Source: Bacteroidaceae bacterium
GTDB lineage: Bacteria; Bacteroidota; Bacteroidia; Bacteroidales; Bacteroidaceae
DNA length: 61,265 bases
Assembly: GCA_017546785.1 (NCBI GenBank)
Contig: JAFYRW010000010.1
Span: 1-61,265, forward strand
Direction of reading: 5' to 3'
In this document: positions 27,916 to 38,349 of the stretch, piece by piece
How positions within the stretch are numbered: the stretch's first letter is position 1
How the letters are laid out: every line of letters begins with the position of its first letter
Notes under the pieces: generated by a model
Databases searched by the model: none
Seen by the model: the letters and a program-made list of their open reading frames with translations, nothing else
What the model was told of the DNA's origin: nothing
Program-made: the position numbers and the translations under genes

Positions 27916-27923
27916 TATTTTTG
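27916..27923 (+). promoter_or_regulatory. Promoter of purB
   Basis: TATTTTTG, an exact TAnnTTTG, 29 bases before the purB start. No obvious -33 element. Confidence 0.6.
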
Positions 27924-27952
27924 CAACGCAAAACTTTTTTATATTCAAAGAT

Positions 27953-29299
27953 ATGGAACTTGATATCCTTACAGCAATTTCGCCTATCGATGGCCGTTAC
28001 AGAGGAAAAACATCTGCGCTTGCCGACTACTTCTCGGAGTATGCACTTATGAAATATCGCGTATTTGTCGAGATTGAATATTTCATTGCTCTTTGCGAAA
28101 TACCTCTTCCTCAGTTAGAGAGTATCGATGCTGCTGTTTTCCCGCTCTTGCGTAAGATTTATTCTGAATTTACAACCGACGATGCTTGTCGCATTAAAGA
28201 TATCGAGAAGGTTACCAACCACGACGTTAAGGCAGTAGAGTATTTTATTAAAGAGCGCTTCGATGCTATCGGAGGCCTCGATGCCTACAAGGAGTTCATC
28301 CACTTTGGACTAACCTCTCAGGATATAAACAATACCTCAATCCCCTGCACAATAAAGGATGCTCTCGAAAAGGTGTACTACCCCGCAGTAGAGGAGATGA
28401 TTGCACAGCTCCGCGAGTATGCAGAGGCCTGGAATGAGGTACCTATGCTTGCCCGCACACACGGACAGCCCGCCTCTCCCACACGCTTGGGTAAAGAGGT
28501 GATGGTGTTTGTCTATCGTCTTGAGGTTCAGTTGGCGTTGCTCAAGCAGTGTGTAATCTCGGCTAAGTTCGGTGGCGCGACAGGAAACTTCAACGCTCAC
28601 CGCGTGGCTTATCCTGCTATCGACTGGAAGGCATTTGCCAATAAGTTCGTGAGCGAGAAATTGGGATTGCAGCGCGAGCAGTACACCACTCAGATTTCTA
28701 ACTACGACAACCTTGCTGCACTGTTCGATGCTATGCGTCGTATCAACGTTATCATAATGGACCTTGACAAGGATTTCTGGCAGTATATCTCTATGGAATT
28801 CTTCAAGCAGAAGATTAAAGCCGGAGAGGTTGGCTCGAGCGCAATGCCCCACAAGGTTAATCCCATCGACTTTGAGAATAGTGAGGGTAACCTTGGTATA
28901 GCAAATGCCGTACTCGACCATTTGTCAATGAAGCTCCCTATCTCTCGTCTGCAGCGCGACCTTACCGACTCAACCGTTCTTCGTAACGTGGGTGTTCCTA
29001 TGGGTCATATGCTCATCGCAGTCAAGAGCACAATGGTTGGATTGCGTAAATTGCTCCTCAACGAGGCTGCAATATACAACGAGCTTGACAACTCTTGGAA
29101 TGTTTGTGCCGAGGGTATTCAGACAATCTTGCGTCGCGAGGCTTATCCTAACCCCTACGAGGCTCTCAAGGCTCTTACCCGTACAAACTCAAAAATCGAC
29201 CAGCAGTCGTTGATTGAGTTCATCGATGGTCTCGACGTTGCCGAGAGCGTAAAAGAGGAGTTGCGCAGCATCACTCCCCACACCTATACAGGATTATAA
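27953..29299 (+). CDS. purB: Adenylosuccinate lyase
   Basis: PurB catalyses two steps of purine synthesis, releasing fumarate from SAICAR and from adenylosuccinate. The 448-residue protein carries the family signature GSSAMPHKVNPIDFEN near residue 300 and the catalytic histidine segments (LARTHGQPASPT near 165). Length is normal. It is probably the first gene of a purB, RluB-like, asnS unit (gaps of 42 and 20 bases). Confidence 0.98.
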   Translation: MELDILTAISPIDGRYRGKTSALADYFSEYALMKYRVFVEIEYFIALCEIPLPQLESIDAAVFPLLRKIYSEFTTDDACRIKDIEKVTNHDVKAVEYFIKERFDAIGGLDAYKEFIHFGLTSQDINNTSIPCTIKDALEKVYYPAVEEMIAQLREYAEAWNEVPMLARTHGQPASPTRLGKEVMVFVYRLEVQLALLKQCVISAKFGGATGNFNAHRVAYPAIDWKAFANKFVSEKLGLQREQYTTQISNYDNLAALFDAMRRINVIIMDLDKDFWQYISMEFFKQKIKAGEVGSSAMPHKVNPIDFENSEGNLGIANAVLDHLSMKLPISRLQRDLTDSTVLRNVGVPMGHMLIAVKSTMVGLRKLLLNEAAIYNELDNSWNVCAEGIQTILRREAYPNPYEALKALTRTNSKIDQQSLIEFIDGLDVAESVKEELRSITPHTYTGL

Positions 29300-29341
29300 T
29301 TATAAGATATTTGGACCGTGAGGTTCGTAAACTATAATAAA

Positions 29342-30559
29342 ATGGACAATTTTAAAGAAAAACGCTCGGGCGGCTTTGCTCCGAGAAAAGCAAACAGAGA
29401 ACGTGCATCGTTCAATCCTAATTTCAGTGACGATAATCGTTTGAATGGCGGTCGTCAGCGCTCAAACAAGCAGCAGTCTGAATGGCGTCCTAAAAATTCG
29501 CGAGTAGAGCGTCGCGACAGCGAGAATGGTGGTGATTTTGGCCGTTACAAACGCACACCACGCTTCAACAACGATTTTGAGGGTGGCTATCAGCAGAGAG
29601 CTCCTCGTCGCCGTTTCGGAGAGGATAATGGCTTCAAAAAGCCTTTCAGCCAGAATTCAGGCGAGCGTCCTCAGCGTCAGGGCGGTTGGAAAAGCTACGA
29701 TACAGCAGAGAACAGCTATTCTGCCGAACGTCGTACAGGCGGTTACTCACAGCGTGGTAACAGAAGCACAAACTACGACCCCAATGCAAAGTACAGCAAA
29801 AAGAAGAGAATCGCTTACCGCGAAGCGGCAATCGACCCCGATGCACCCTTGCGTTTGAATAAATATCTTGCTAATGCAGGAATATGCTCTCGTCGCGAGG
29901 CTGACAACTATATTGAGGCAGGCCTTATAAGCGTGAACGGCACAGTAGTAACCGAGCTTGGTACAAAGGTTACTCACAGCGACGATATCCGTTTCAATGG
30001 CGAGCGCATAAGCCCCGAGCGTAAGGTGTATGTACTATTGAACAAGCCCAAAGATTGTGTAACTACAGTAGATGACCCTCAGGAGCGTAAGACTGTGTTG
30101 CATTGTCTCAAAGGTATTGGTAAAGAGAGAATCTACCCTGTAGGCCGTCTCGACCGCAATACTACCGGCGTTCTTCTTCTTACCAACGACGGAGATATGG
30201 CATCTAAGCTCACTCACCCCAAATTTATGAAGAAGAAGATATATCACGTTACCTGCGACAAGAATGTTGCAATGTCTGATATGGATCTTCTTGTAAGCGG
30301 CATTGAGCTTGAGGATGGTCCTGTATATGCCGATGAGGTTACATACGTAAATGAGGCCGACCGTTCGCAGATAGGTATTGAGATTCACTCAGGAAAGAAC
30401 CGTATCGTGCGCCGTATGTTGGAGCATCTGGGATACAGAGTGAACAAATTGGACCGCGTACTTTTTGCGGGACTCACAAAGAAGAACCTTAAACGTGGCG
30501 ACTGGCGCTATCTTACCGAGAAAGAGGTAAATATGTTGCGTATGGGTGCTTATGAATAA
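29342..30559 (+). CDS. RluB/RsuA-family pseudouridine synthase with disordered N-terminal tail
   Basis: Isomerises a uridine in rRNA. Translation starts at the ATG at 29342 (MDNFKEKR); the GTG at 29318 in the same frame would add an implausible prefix. Of the 405 residues, the first about 160 are a low-complexity tail rich in Arg, Gly, Asn, Ser and Gln (for example NNDFEGGYQQRAPRRRF). An S4 RNA-binding domain follows (RLNKYLANAGICSRREAD) and then the catalytic domain with GRLDRNTTGVLLLTNDG near residue 268, where the Asp is the nucleophile. The enzyme part is standard, while the tail probably contributes RNA contacts. It lies between purB and asnS. The rRNA site is unknown. Confidence 0.93.
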   Translation: MDNFKEKRSGGFAPRKANRERASFNPNFSDDNRLNGGRQRSNKQQSEWRPKNSRVERRDSENGGDFGRYKRTPRFNNDFEGGYQQRAPRRRFGEDNGFKKPFSQNSGERPQRQGGWKSYDTAENSYSAERRTGGYSQRGNRSTNYDPNAKYSKKKRIAYREAAIDPDAPLRLNKYLANAGICSRREADNYIEAGLISVNGTVVTELGTKVTHSDDIRFNGERISPERKVYVLLNKPKDCVTTVDDPQERKTVLHCLKGIGKERIYPVGRLDRNTTGVLLLTNDGDMASKLTHPKFMKKKIYHVTCDKNVAMSDMDLLVSGIELEDGPVYADEVTYVNEADRSQIGIEIHSGKNRIVRRMLEHLGYRVNKLDRVLFAGLTKKNLKRGDWRYLTEKEVNMLRMGAYE

Positions 30560-30579
30560 CGAATTATACATAAGATAAA

Positions 30580-31983
30580 ATGAAAGCGATAAGACGAACA
30601 AAAATAAACGAAATACTTAAAAGTACCGCATACGGTACCGAGGTAAACGTTAGAGGATGGGTAAGAACCCGTCGTAACAGCAAGCAGGTAGCATTCGTTG
30701 CACTCAACGACGGTACAACAATAAACAATGTTCAGATTGTTATTGACGTTGAGAAATTCGACGAGGAGCTTGTGAAACTATTCACCACAGGCGCCTGCCT
30801 TAGTGTGAACGGAACTCTTGTTGAGTCAATCGGCGGTGGCCAGTCGGTAGAGATTCAGGCAACCGAGATTGAGGTTCTTGGAGAGTGCGACAGCACCTAC
30901 CCCTTGCAGAAGAAGGGTCAGACAATGGAGTATATGCGTACAGTGGCACATTTGCGTCCCCGTACAAACACTTTTGGCGCAGTGTTCCGTATACGTCACA
31001 ATATGGCGTACGCTATACACAAATTCTTCCACGACAAGGGATTCTACTATTTCCACACACCTATCATCACAGCATCGGACTGTGAGGGTGCCGGACAGAT
31101 GTTCCAGGTAACAACAATGAACCTCTACGACCTTAAAAAGGACGAGCAGGGTAGTATTAAGTACGACAGCGACTTCTTTGGCAAGCAGGCGAGTCTCACA
31201 GTATCGGGACAGCTCGAGGGTGAGTTGGCTGCAACAGCATTGGGCGCTATCTACACATTCGGTCCCACCTTCCGTGCCGAGAATTCAAACACTCCCCGCC
31301 ATTTGGCCGAGTTCTGGATGATTGAGCCCGAGGTTGCATTCAACGATATTACCGACAATATGGACCTTGCCGAGGAGTTCATTAAATATTGCGTTCAGTG
31401 GGCACTCGACCACTGTATGGAGGATATCACTTTCTTGAACAATATGTTCGACAAGGGACTCATTGAGCGTTTGCGTTCAATCGTAGACACTGAGTTTGTG
31501 CGCCTCGCCTACACCGACGGTATAAAAATCCTCGAGGAGGCTGTTGCCAACGGACACAAATTCGAGTTCCCCGTATATTGGGGTGTAGATCTTGCATCGG
31601 AGCACGAGCGTTATTTGGTTGAGCAGCACTTCCAGCGTCCTGTTATCCTTACCGACTATCCCAAAGAGATTAAGGCATTCTATATGAAGCAGAATGAGGA
31701 TGGTAAGACTGTACGTGCTATGGACGTACTCTTCCCCAAAATTGGAGAGATTATCGGTGGATCGGAGCGTGAGGCCGACTACAACAAACTGCTCACACGC
31801 ATCGAGGAACTTGGTATTCCTATGAAGGATATGTGGTGGTATCTCGATACTCGCCGCTACGGTTCTTGCCCTCACTCGGGCTTTGGATTGGGCTTTGAGC
31901 GTCTGTTGCTCTTTGTAACAGGAATGTCTAACATTCGCGACGTTATTCCTTTCCCCCGTACTCCGAACAACGCAGAATTCTAA
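30580..31983 (+). CDS. asnS: Asparaginyl-tRNA synthetase
   Basis: Class IIb aminoacyl-tRNA synthetase, 467 residues. The N-terminal OB-fold shows [12 protein letters not shown] near residue 25. Motif 2 is visible as [21 protein letters not shown] near 230 and motif 3 as [16 protein letters not shown] near 440. The pattern is that of AsnRS rather than AspRS (shorter, no large GAD insert). It ends at a terminator that overlaps the region before manC. Confidence 0.97.
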   Translation: MKAIRRTKINEILKSTAYGTEVNVRGWVRTRRNSKQVAFVALNDGTTINNVQIVIDVEKFDEELVKLFTTGACLSVNGTLVESIGGGQSVEIQATEIEVLGECDSTYPLQKKGQTMEYMRTVAHLRPRTNTFGAVFRIRHNMAYAIHKFFHDKGFYYFHTPIITASDCEGAGQMFQVTTMNLYDLKKDEQGSIKYDSDFFGKQASLTVSGQLEGELAATALGAIYTFGPTFRAENSNTPRHLAEFWMIEPEVAFNDITDNMDLAEEFIKYCVQWALDHCMEDITFLNNMFDKGLIERLRSIVDTEFVRLAYTDGIKILEEAVANGHKFEFPVYWGVDLASEHERYLVEQHFQRPVILTDYPKEIKAFYMKQNEDGKTVRAMDVLFPKIGEIIGGSEREADYNKLLTRIEELGIPMKDMWWYLDTRRYGSCPHSGFGLGFERLLLFVTGMSNIRDVIPFPRTPNNAEF

Positions 31984-32002
31984 GAAGAGCTTTTATAATA
32001 CC

Positions 32003-32035
32003 AAAGGGTGCAGCAAAATTGCTGCACCCTTTTTT
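32003..32035 (+). terminator. Terminator after asnS
   Basis: AAAGGGTGCAGCAA pairs with TTGCTGCACCCTTT with almost no loop and then a T-run. The very short loop means the inner pairs probably open to form the tetra- or hexaloop. Confidence 0.88.
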
Positions 32036-32117
32036 GTTTTTTTGCAAAAGAAACTTAAATACTTTTTATTCTGCAATAAAAATATTATACTCGCACTATA
32101 ATATACAAAGTATAATT

Positions 32118-33203
32118 ATGAACAGCAATAACTACTGCGTTATTATGGCGGGTGGAGTAGGCAGTCGCCTATGGCCTTTGAGCCGCAAGGAACTTCCCAA
32201 ACAGTTTATCGACCTTTTGGGATGCGGAAGGACTCTTCTGCAGCAGACTTACGACCGCTACAGCCGCATTGTACCCAAAGAGAATATCATAATATCGACA
32301 AACATTGAATATTCATCTATTGTGCAGAGTCAGCTGCCAGGGTTGTCGTCCGAGCAGGTGCTGCACGAGCCTGCGTTTCGTGGCACCGCGCCCAGCATTG
32401 CTTATGTGGCTTGTCACATTCGTCAGCTTAATCCTTGTGCCAATATTGTGGTGGCGCAGGCCGACCAATTGGTGCTCAATGAGGATCTTTTTGTGGAGAC
32501 GGTGGCGTGCGGACTCGACTTTGTGTCGGAGCAGAGCAAATTGGTCATTATAGGAATTAAGCCTACCTGCCCCGAGACTCGTTACGGATATATTCAGGTA
32601 GAGGACTCCTCTTCGGCAGGGCCTTTCCATAAGGTGCGTACTTTTACCGAGAAGCCTGCCATTGAGTTTGCACGTATATTTATGGAGAGCGGTGAGTTCT
32701 ATTGGAACTCGGGAATTTATATATGTAATGTGCAGACTCTGATAGATACAATAGCAAAGCATCTGCCCGATATGATGATGGAGCTTGAGGGTGTCTTTAG
32801 CGAGTATCCCAACCGCGATGAGCGCCGTAAGCGTGTATACGATATTTATACGTCGTTCCCCAATGCGTCGATGGATACGGCTGTGATGGAGAAGGCCGAT
32901 AATGTGTTTGTGGAGACAGGAGAATTCGGCTGGGCCGATATTGGTACGTGGGAGACTCTCTATGGTACTTTCCCCGCCGACGAGAATGGCAACGTTGCTA
33001 TGCGCTCCAATATCTTCTCGTACAACAGCGGGGGCAATGTGGTGTCGCTGCCAAAGGGTAAGGTGGCTTTCCTGCAGGATGTCGATGACCTTCTTGTGGC
33101 CGATTCGGATAATGTGCTGCTTATTTGCCGCAAGGGCAGTGAGGGTGATGTCCGCAAATTTATAAACGATGCAAGGATGAAATTGGGTGAGGAGTATATT
33201 TAG
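32118..33203 (+). CDS. Mannose-1-phosphate guanylyltransferase
   Basis: Makes GDP-mannose from GTP and mannose-1-phosphate for glycan synthesis. A longer in-frame ORF reaches back to 32019, but that part overlaps the asnS terminator. I therefore start at the ATG at 32118, giving 361 residues and the standard beginning MNSNNYCVIMAGGVGSRLWP. The signature GGVGSRLWPLSRKELPKQF is near residue 12, and FTEKP and GEFGWADIGTW lie later in the protein. The length fits the single-domain form without a fused isomerase domain. No clear promoter is seen upstream. Confidence 0.94.
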   Translation: MNSNNYCVIMAGGVGSRLWPLSRKELPKQFIDLLGCGRTLLQQTYDRYSRIVPKENIIISTNIEYSSIVQSQLPGLSSEQVLHEPAFRGTAPSIAYVACHIRQLNPCANIVVAQADQLVLNEDLFVETVACGLDFVSEQSKLVIIGIKPTCPETRYGYIQVEDSSSAGPFHKVRTFTEKPAIEFARIFMESGEFYWNSGIYICNVQTLIDTIAKHLPDMMMELEGVFSEYPNRDERRKRVYDIYTSFPNASMDTAVMEKADNVFVETGEFGWADIGTWETLYGTFPADENGNVAMRSNIFSYNSGGNVVSLPKGKVAFLQDVDDLLVADSDNVLLICRKGSEGDVRKFINDARMKLGEEYI

Positions 33204-33222
33204 CCTTTCTTGCGACGGATAA

Positions 33223-33257
33223 AAACAATCTCGGTGGTATTGCCACCGAGATTGTTT
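33223..33257. terminator. Bidirectional terminator after the guanylyltransferase gene
   Basis: A perfect 15-bp stem (33223-33237 with 33243-33257) around a 5-nt loop lies between convergent genes. Its right arm reaches the first bases of the stop codon of the minus-strand transglycosylase (33256). Confidence 0.88.
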
Positions 33258-34236
33258 ATTTTATAACCCATTGGGGGTTGTGTGCTTTTGTCTCTTCGGG
33301 GTCGTAACGCAGGGCATTGGCGTCGGGAATAAGAACGCTGTAGTGCTTTTTGCTTGCGTTTGTAAGTGTGGTGCTGCGTATCCAGGGGTTAGCCTCGCGT
33401 AGCTGCAAATATGTGAGTCCATACTTTCTTGCGTAGTCGGGCCAGCTTTTTACCGCTCCGTTTATGCTTTTCTTCTGTGCTGCCGGAAGGTGAGGGTAAA
33501 GGTCGCTCTGCTTAAGCTGGAATCCGTAGGCTACAGGGTCGCTGAATATTGTCTTTGCTGCCAATAGTCGGAATATGTATCGCGACGTCTCGGGGTGTAG
33601 CGTAAGGTTCATTGCGTCGCTCTGCTTCTGCTTCTCTATGCGGTCGCGAATGTTGCTGCAACCGGTATTGTAGCTTGCTGCCACTGTTATCCAGTCGCCG
33701 AACTCTTCGTACGACTTTTTGAGATAGTCGCAGGCGGCACGCGTCGCCTTTTCTATATTGTAGCGTTCGTCTACTTCGGCATTTATCTCAAGACCAAACT
33801 CCTTACCTGTCTTTTCCATAAACTGCCATAGTCCGCAGGCGCCTACCGATGAGCGTGCGTAAATGTCGCCGTTGCTCTCTATTATCATAAGATATTTAAA
33901 GTCGTCGGGAACATTGCACTCTTTTAGTATGGGTTCTATGATGGGGAAAAGGCGGTTGGCGCGCTTAATCTGCAGTATGGTGTTTATGTGGGCGTATGTG
34001 AATGCCATTATCTCGCGGTCCATACGCTCGCGACGGTCCTGCTGTACAAGGTCTATCTTCTTGTCGGCAAATGTTACGCCTCGCGGAACTTTTGGCGATA
34101 CAGCGCAGTAGGGAACCTCGGTGTGCTGCTTTTTAGGCTCTTCGATATTGCTGTTCGATAGCAACAATGCTGTTATCGATATTAACGATACAAACGCCAG
34201 AATTATGGTTGTTAAGCTATGTGATTTAATATTCAT
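33256..34236 (-). CDS. MltD-like lytic murein transglycosylase
   Basis: This 326-residue protein cleaves peptidoglycan glycan strands. An N-terminal hydrophobic segment (9-27) anchors or exports it. The SLT domain at about 95-235 shows the catalytic Glu120 in LMIIESNGD, then SSVGACGLWQFMEKTGKEFGL near 129 and AASYNTG near 184, all typical of family 1 lytic transglycosylases. A C-terminal region (about 270-326) with YARKYGLTYLQLREANPWI looks like a degenerate LysM-type module. It is a single-gene unit with a -7-like element at 34263. Confidence 0.92.
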   Translation of the reverse strand: MNIKSHSLTTIILAFVSLISITALLLSNSNIEEPKKQHTEVPYCAVSPKVPRGVTFADKKIDLVQQDRRERMDREIMAFTYAHINTILQIKRANRLFPIIEPILKECNVPDDFKYLMIIESNGDIYARSSVGACGLWQFMEKTGKEFGLEINAEVDERYNIEKATRAACDYLKKSYEEFGDWITVAASYNTGCSNIRDRIEKQKQSDAMNLTLHPETSRYIFRLLAAKTIFSDPVAYGFQLKQSDLYPHLPAAQKKSINGAVKSWPDYARKYGLTYLQLREANPWIRSTTLTNASKKHYSVLIPDANALRYDPEETKAHNPQWVIK

Positions 34237-34262
34237 TTCTTGTCCTTATTTTTTTTGAACCG

Positions 34263-34270
34263 CGAATATA
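34263..34270 (-). promoter_or_regulatory. Putative promoter of the transglycosylase gene
   Basis: On the minus strand TATATTCG is found 27 bases before the start. It matches TAnnTTTG with one mismatch and lies in the divergent region shared with the methyltransferase promoter. Confidence 0.45.
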
Positions 34271-34410
34271 CTCTGTTTTATTGCAATTTACAACCTTATT
34301 TGCTCCTTTAATCTTTTTTTTCGGCTCTGTTTAATGCTGTTCGCCAAGATTTTCTGCATTCGCTTTGAAAAATATTCAAGCAAGCTTGATATTTCTCGCT
34401 CATTTGTGCC

Positions 34411-34418
34411 TATCTTTG
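34411..34418 (+). promoter_or_regulatory. Promoter of the RlmL-like gene
   Basis: TATCTTTG, an exact TAnnTTTG, about 60 bases before the ATG at 34477. The -33 element is not clear. Confidence 0.6.
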
Positions 34419-34476
34419 CATCCGTATTTTGCGCGTAGAGGGCAATTGTGCCTCGGCGCTACTATTTTTATTTTTT

Positions 34477-36093
34477 ATGGAGGAATTTGAACTTATTGCC
34501 AAGACTTTTCAGGGACTCGAAGAGGTGCTGGCAAAGGAATTGGTCGCTTTAGGAGCGAATAATGTGCAGATTGGTCGTCGTATGGTCTCTTTCACCGGAG
34601 ATAAGGCGTTAATGTACAAAGCTAATTTTTGTCTGAGGACAGCGGTGCGTATCCTTAAACCTATTCTTCATTTTAAGGCATCTGATGCCGATGAGGTTTA
34701 CAATGTCATAAAGAGCATTGAGTGGGAACAGTATCTTGACAGTAATTCAACCTTCTCGGTCGATGCGGTTGTATACAGCGACGTATTCCGTCACTCTAAA
34801 TTCGTGGCTTATCGTGTAAAGGATGCCATTGCCGACTATTTCAACGAAAAGACCGGCCGTCGCCCGTCGGTACGCCTCAATAACCCCGACCTTGTATTCC
34901 ACATACATATTGCACAGGAGGAGTGTACTCTCGCTTTTGACAGCTCGGGTGAGTCATTGCATCGTCGCGGCTACCGCGTAGAGACTGGCGCTGCTCCTAT
35001 CAACGAGGTTCTTGCTGCCGGAATGATTATGCTCACCGGATGGAACGGAGAGTGCGACTTTATCGACCCTATGTGCGGCTCGGGAACAATTCCTATCGAG
35101 GCTGCTCTTATAGCAAAGAATATCGCTCCGGGTGTATTCCGTCAGGGTTACGCCTTTGAGAAATGGAAGGATTTTGACAGCGAACTGTTTAAGTCAATAT
35201 ATGATGATGACTCGGCTGAGCGCGAGTTTAAATATAAAATCTATGGTTACGATGCCGATGGCCGTATGGTAGGTTGCGCACGCCGCAATGTAAAATCGGC
35301 TATGATGGGCGATGTAATTGAGATTGAGTGCCGCGAGATTAAGGACTTTGTTGAGCCAGAGAAGCGCGCGGTTATGATTGTGAATCCTCCCTATGGTGAG
35401 CGTCTGGTATCGGACAAGCTCCTGCAGACATACAAAGAGCTTGGCGAGCGTCTCAAGCACGCGTTCCAGGGCAATGAGGCGTGGGTGATAAGCAGCAGCT
35501 ATGATTGCTTCGACCAGATTGGTCTTAAGGCATCGGCGCGCATCCCTCTCTACAATGGTGACCTCGATTGTGAGTTGCGCAAATATGAACTCTTCTCGGG
35601 TAAATATAAAGGATTCCGCGACGAGGGTAACGCTCTTAAGAAGGATTTTGCTCCCCTGAAGCGTAAGTCGCGCCTGACAGGCCTCGACGGTGAGGTACGT
35701 CCTTCGCGCAGCGAGCGCAGTGCCGACACATTCGAGGGTGCCGACGATCCTACATTGCGTCGCCGTCGCGAACTTGAGTCTTACTTCAAGAATGCCGCAG
35801 CGAAAAAGGCGGCTCCCAAGCGCGAAAAGTCGGAGCCTCGTGGTGAACGTACAGAGCGTGCCGACAGCGGCAAGCGTCAGTACAAGAAACCGGCAGACAA
35901 CCGCTCGGTACGCGGCTGGGGTGGCGAAGAGAAAAAAGAGCGCAAGGCTTCTGCACGCCGTTCATCGTCGCGCGACGAGGGTGGCCGTGGCGAACGCCGA
36001 GGCGGTGAGCGTCGAGGTAATGAGGGCAAACGCCCCTTCCTCAAAGGCGGTAAAGGCTTTACTCCCCGAGGAAAAAAGAACAACGATAAATAA
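34477..36093 (+). CDS. THUMP-domain 23S rRNA methyltransferase (RlmL-type) with a basic C-terminal tail
   Basis: An N2-guanine rRNA methyltransferase of the RlmL/Trm-G10 type. I use the ATG at 34477 ([20 protein letters not shown]); a TTG at 34429 precedes it in frame but lies within the leader. The 538-residue protein has a THUMP RNA-binding domain at about 40-160. The SAM-binding motif [20 protein letters not shown] begins near residue 202 and the catalytic VNPPYGERL near 302. After about residue 390 the sequence turns into a tail of over 100 residues rich in Lys, Arg, Glu, Ser and Gly ([16 protein letters not shown]), probably disordered. E. coli RlmL is fused to a second methyltransferase, which is absent here. 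Confidence 0.92.
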   Translation: MEEFELIAKTFQGLEEVLAKELVALGANNVQIGRRMVSFTGDKALMYKANFCLRTAVRILKPILHFKASDADEVYNVIKSIEWEQYLDSNSTFSVDAVVYSDVFRHSKFVAYRVKDAIADYFNEKTGRRPSVRLNNPDLVFHIHIAQEECTLAFDSSGESLHRRGYRVETGAAPINEVLAAGMIMLTGWNGECDFIDPMCGSGTIPIEAALIAKNIAPGVFRQGYAFEKWKDFDSELFKSIYDDDSAEREFKYKIYGYDADGRMVGCARRNVKSAMMGDVIEIECREIKDFVEPEKRAVMIVNPPYGERLVSDKLLQTYKELGERLKHAFQGNEAWVISSSYDCFDQIGLKASARIPLYNGDLDCELRKYELFSGKYKGFRDEGNALKKDFAPLKRKSRLTGLDGEVRPSRSERSADTFEGADDPTLRRRRELESYFKNAAAKKAAPKREKSEPRGERTERADSGKRQYKKPADNRSVRGWGGEEKKERKASARRSSSRDEGGRGERRGGERRGNEGKRPFLKGGKGFTPRGKKNNDK

Positions 36094-36119
36094 TTTCCTA
36101 CAACGAAAAAATAATAACT

Positions 36120-37388
36120 ATGAAAATATTGCTTTTAGGTAGTGGCGGACGTGAGCACGCTCTTGCGTGGAAGATAGCACAGAGCGAGAAGGTAACCAAA
36201 CTTTATATTGCTCCCGGTAACGCCGGAACATCGGAGGTTGGCGAGAATGTGCCTCTCTCAGTTTGTGATTTTGAGGCTATTGCAGCTTTTGTACTCGAGA
36301 ATGAGGTGTCGATGGTTGTTGTTGGCCCCGAGGATCCTCTGGTAAAGGGTGTTTACGACTATTTTAAAGGCAACGAGCAGTTGAAGCACATTGCTGTTAT
36401 TGCTCCCTCACGCGATGCAGCGCAGCTCGAGGGTAGCAAGAGCTTTGCAAAGGAGTTTATGCAGCGTCATAATATCCCTACTGCGGCCTATCGTGCATTC
36501 GACGGCACTCAGATTCAGGAGGCTTACTCTTTCCTCGAGACTCTTAAGGCTCCCTACGTGCTTAAGGCCGATGGCTTGTGCGCAGGAAAGGGTGTGCTTA
36601 TTGTTCCCACCCTCGAGGAGGCTAAGCAGCAGCTCAAGGAGATGTTCTCGGGAATGTTCGGCAACTCTTCGGCAACTGTGGTCATTGAGGAATTCCTCGA
36701 TGGTATAGAGTGCTCTGTATTTGTGCTCACCGACGGCAAGGACTATGTTATCCTGCCCGAGGCAAAGGACTACAAGCGCATAGGCGAGGGTAACACCGGC
36801 CTTAACACAGGTGGAATGGGCTCAATATCACCCGTTCCCTTTGCTACTAAAGAGTGGATGCAAAAGGTTGAGGATAGAATTATCCGCCCCACAGTAGAGG
36901 GTCTTGTTGCCGATAATCTCCTCTACAAGGGATTCATCTTCTTCGGTCTTATAAATGTTGAGGGTGAGCCTATGGTCATTGAGTACAACGCGCGTATGGG
37001 TGACCCCGAGACAGAATCGGTGATGCTTCGTCTCAAAGGCGACATTGTTGAGCTCTTCGAAAAGGTTGATGCAGGCACTCTTGCCGGAACAACCGTTGAG
37101 TTTGACGAGCGTACAGCCGTTTGTGTGATGCTTGTATCGGGCGGTTATCCCGAGGCTTACGACAAGGGCTACGAGATTACAGGCCTCGAGAATAGAGGCG
37201 ATAGCATTCTCTTCCACGCGGGAACAGCAATGAAAGATGGCAAGGTTGTTACTGCTGGCGGTAGAGTAATTGCTGTCTGTTCGTACGGCGCTAACCGTGA
37301 TGAGGCTCTTGCACAGTCGTTCAAGGTTGCCGAGAATATAAAATACGATAAGAAATATTTCAGAGGAGATATAGGCTTTGACTTATAA
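36120..37388 (+). CDS. purD: Phosphoribosylamine-glycine ligase
   Basis: PurD forms glycinamide ribonucleotide in purine synthesis. The 422-residue ATP-grasp enzyme begins [19 protein letters not shown], the characteristic N-terminus. ATP-grasp motifs include [13 protein letters not shown] near residue 144, [14 protein letters not shown] near 226, and [13 protein letters not shown] near 284. It follows the methyltransferase gene by 26 bases and overlaps no essential part of the next gene. Confidence 0.97.
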   Translation: MKILLLGSGGREHALAWKIAQSEKVTKLYIAPGNAGTSEVGENVPLSVCDFEAIAAFVLENEVSMVVVGPEDPLVKGVYDYFKGNEQLKHIAVIAPSRDAAQLEGSKSFAKEFMQRHNIPTAAYRAFDGTQIQEAYSFLETLKAPYVLKADGLCAGKGVLIVPTLEEAKQQLKEMFSGMFGNSSATVVIEEFLDGIECSVFVLTDGKDYVILPEAKDYKRIGEGNTGLNTGGMGSISPVPFATKEWMQKVEDRIIRPTVEGLVADNLLYKGFIFFGLINVEGEPMVIEYNARMGDPETESVMLRLKGDIVELFEKVDAGTLAGTTVEFDERTAVCVMLVSGGYPEAYDKGYEITGLENRGDSILFHAGTAMKDGKVVTAGGRVIAVCSYGANRDEALAQSFKVAENIKYDKKYFRGDIGFDL

Positions 37389-37404
37389 TAGAACGCTACA
37401 ACGA

Positions 37405-38349
37405 ATGTTTGTAACCGGCAGGTACAGTTCAATAGTTCTGTCGGTTCTTTCGTTACTGCTATGGGGCATTGGCGCCTTCCTGCCGTATAATGTGCAGGAG
37501 GGTACTGCCAATGCTTTTTTTGTATCCTCTATCGGCGTGTATGCCTGCAGGGCTCTATCGTTGTTGCTATACGTTGGAGTGGCGTTCATCGTAAATACCT
37601 TTGTCATTCTTGAGAATAGAACGCCGTGGCTGATAGGGCTCTTCCTGTGGCTCGCGGCACTGCTTCCGCCGTTGCAGCATAATCTTGCAATAGCTGTTGC
37701 TCTGTTTGTGTTTATTGTGGCTGTGACGCTGTTGCTGTCGTGCTGTTACCCTAATGAGCGACGAATATATGCGGTGTTTTTCATATACTCGCTGTCGGTG
37801 CTGCTGTGTCCGCAGTTTATCTATCTTGCACCGCTCTTCATCGCCTATCCCATAATGACGGGGGTGCTTGGCATAAAGAGCTTCCTGTCGCTGCTGCTGG
37901 GTGCTGTCACTCCCTTCTGGCTGCTCTATGGCTCGGCGTGGGTACTGCCCTCCCTTTCGGTGGCAAAAGAGCCTTTTGAGCAGGGACTACAGAGTATGAT
38001 GGGTGGATGGGAGTTTGTCTCTCCTGCTATGGCGATGCTTTCGTTTGCTCTTGTCGAGCTTTTTATAATGCTCCCCGCTGTCTATTTCTTCTTTACAACG
38101 TCGAGCCCCTCTAAGCCTGTGATGCGTAAGATGCTCGCATTCTTTATGCTTGTTAATGTCTATCTGTGGCTGCTGTCGTGGGTGCGTGGCGCCGACTCTC
38201 TGCTGCTCTTTGCGTGGCGTCTGCCGGGGCTTGCGCTAATATCTGCCTATCTTTTTACGGTAAAGATTACTAAACTTTCGAGTATATATTTTGTTCTAAT
38301 TTATATTATGTGGCTTTTGGTTGCTGCATTTGGAATATGGAATGGTTAA
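37405..38349 (+). CDS. Polytopic membrane protein of unknown function
   Basis: A 314-residue protein made almost entirely of hydrophobic segments, about nine to ten predicted membrane spans (for example LSLLLYVGVAFIVNTFVIL and AIAVALFVFIVAVTLLLS). I do not recognise a named family with confidence; similar proteins of unknown function occur in this phylum. I start at the ATG at 37405. A TTG at 37378 is in frame but overlaps the purD stop. The stop overlaps the next gene by 13 bases. No catalytic motif is apparent. Confidence 0.7.
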   Translation: MFVTGRYSSIVLSVLSLLLWGIGAFLPYNVQEGTANAFFVSSIGVYACRALSLLLYVGVAFIVNTFVILENRTPWLIGLFLWLAALLPPLQHNLAIAVALFVFIVAVTLLLSCCYPNERRIYAVFFIYSLSVLLCPQFIYLAPLFIAYPIMTGVLGIKSFLSLLLGAVTPFWLLYGSAWVLPSLSVAKEPFEQGLQSMMGGWEFVSPAMAMLSFALVELFIMLPAVYFFFTTSSPSKPVMRKMLAFFMLVNVYLWLLSWVRGADSLLLFAWRLPGLALISAYLFTVKITKLSSIYFVLIYIMWLLVAAFGIWNG

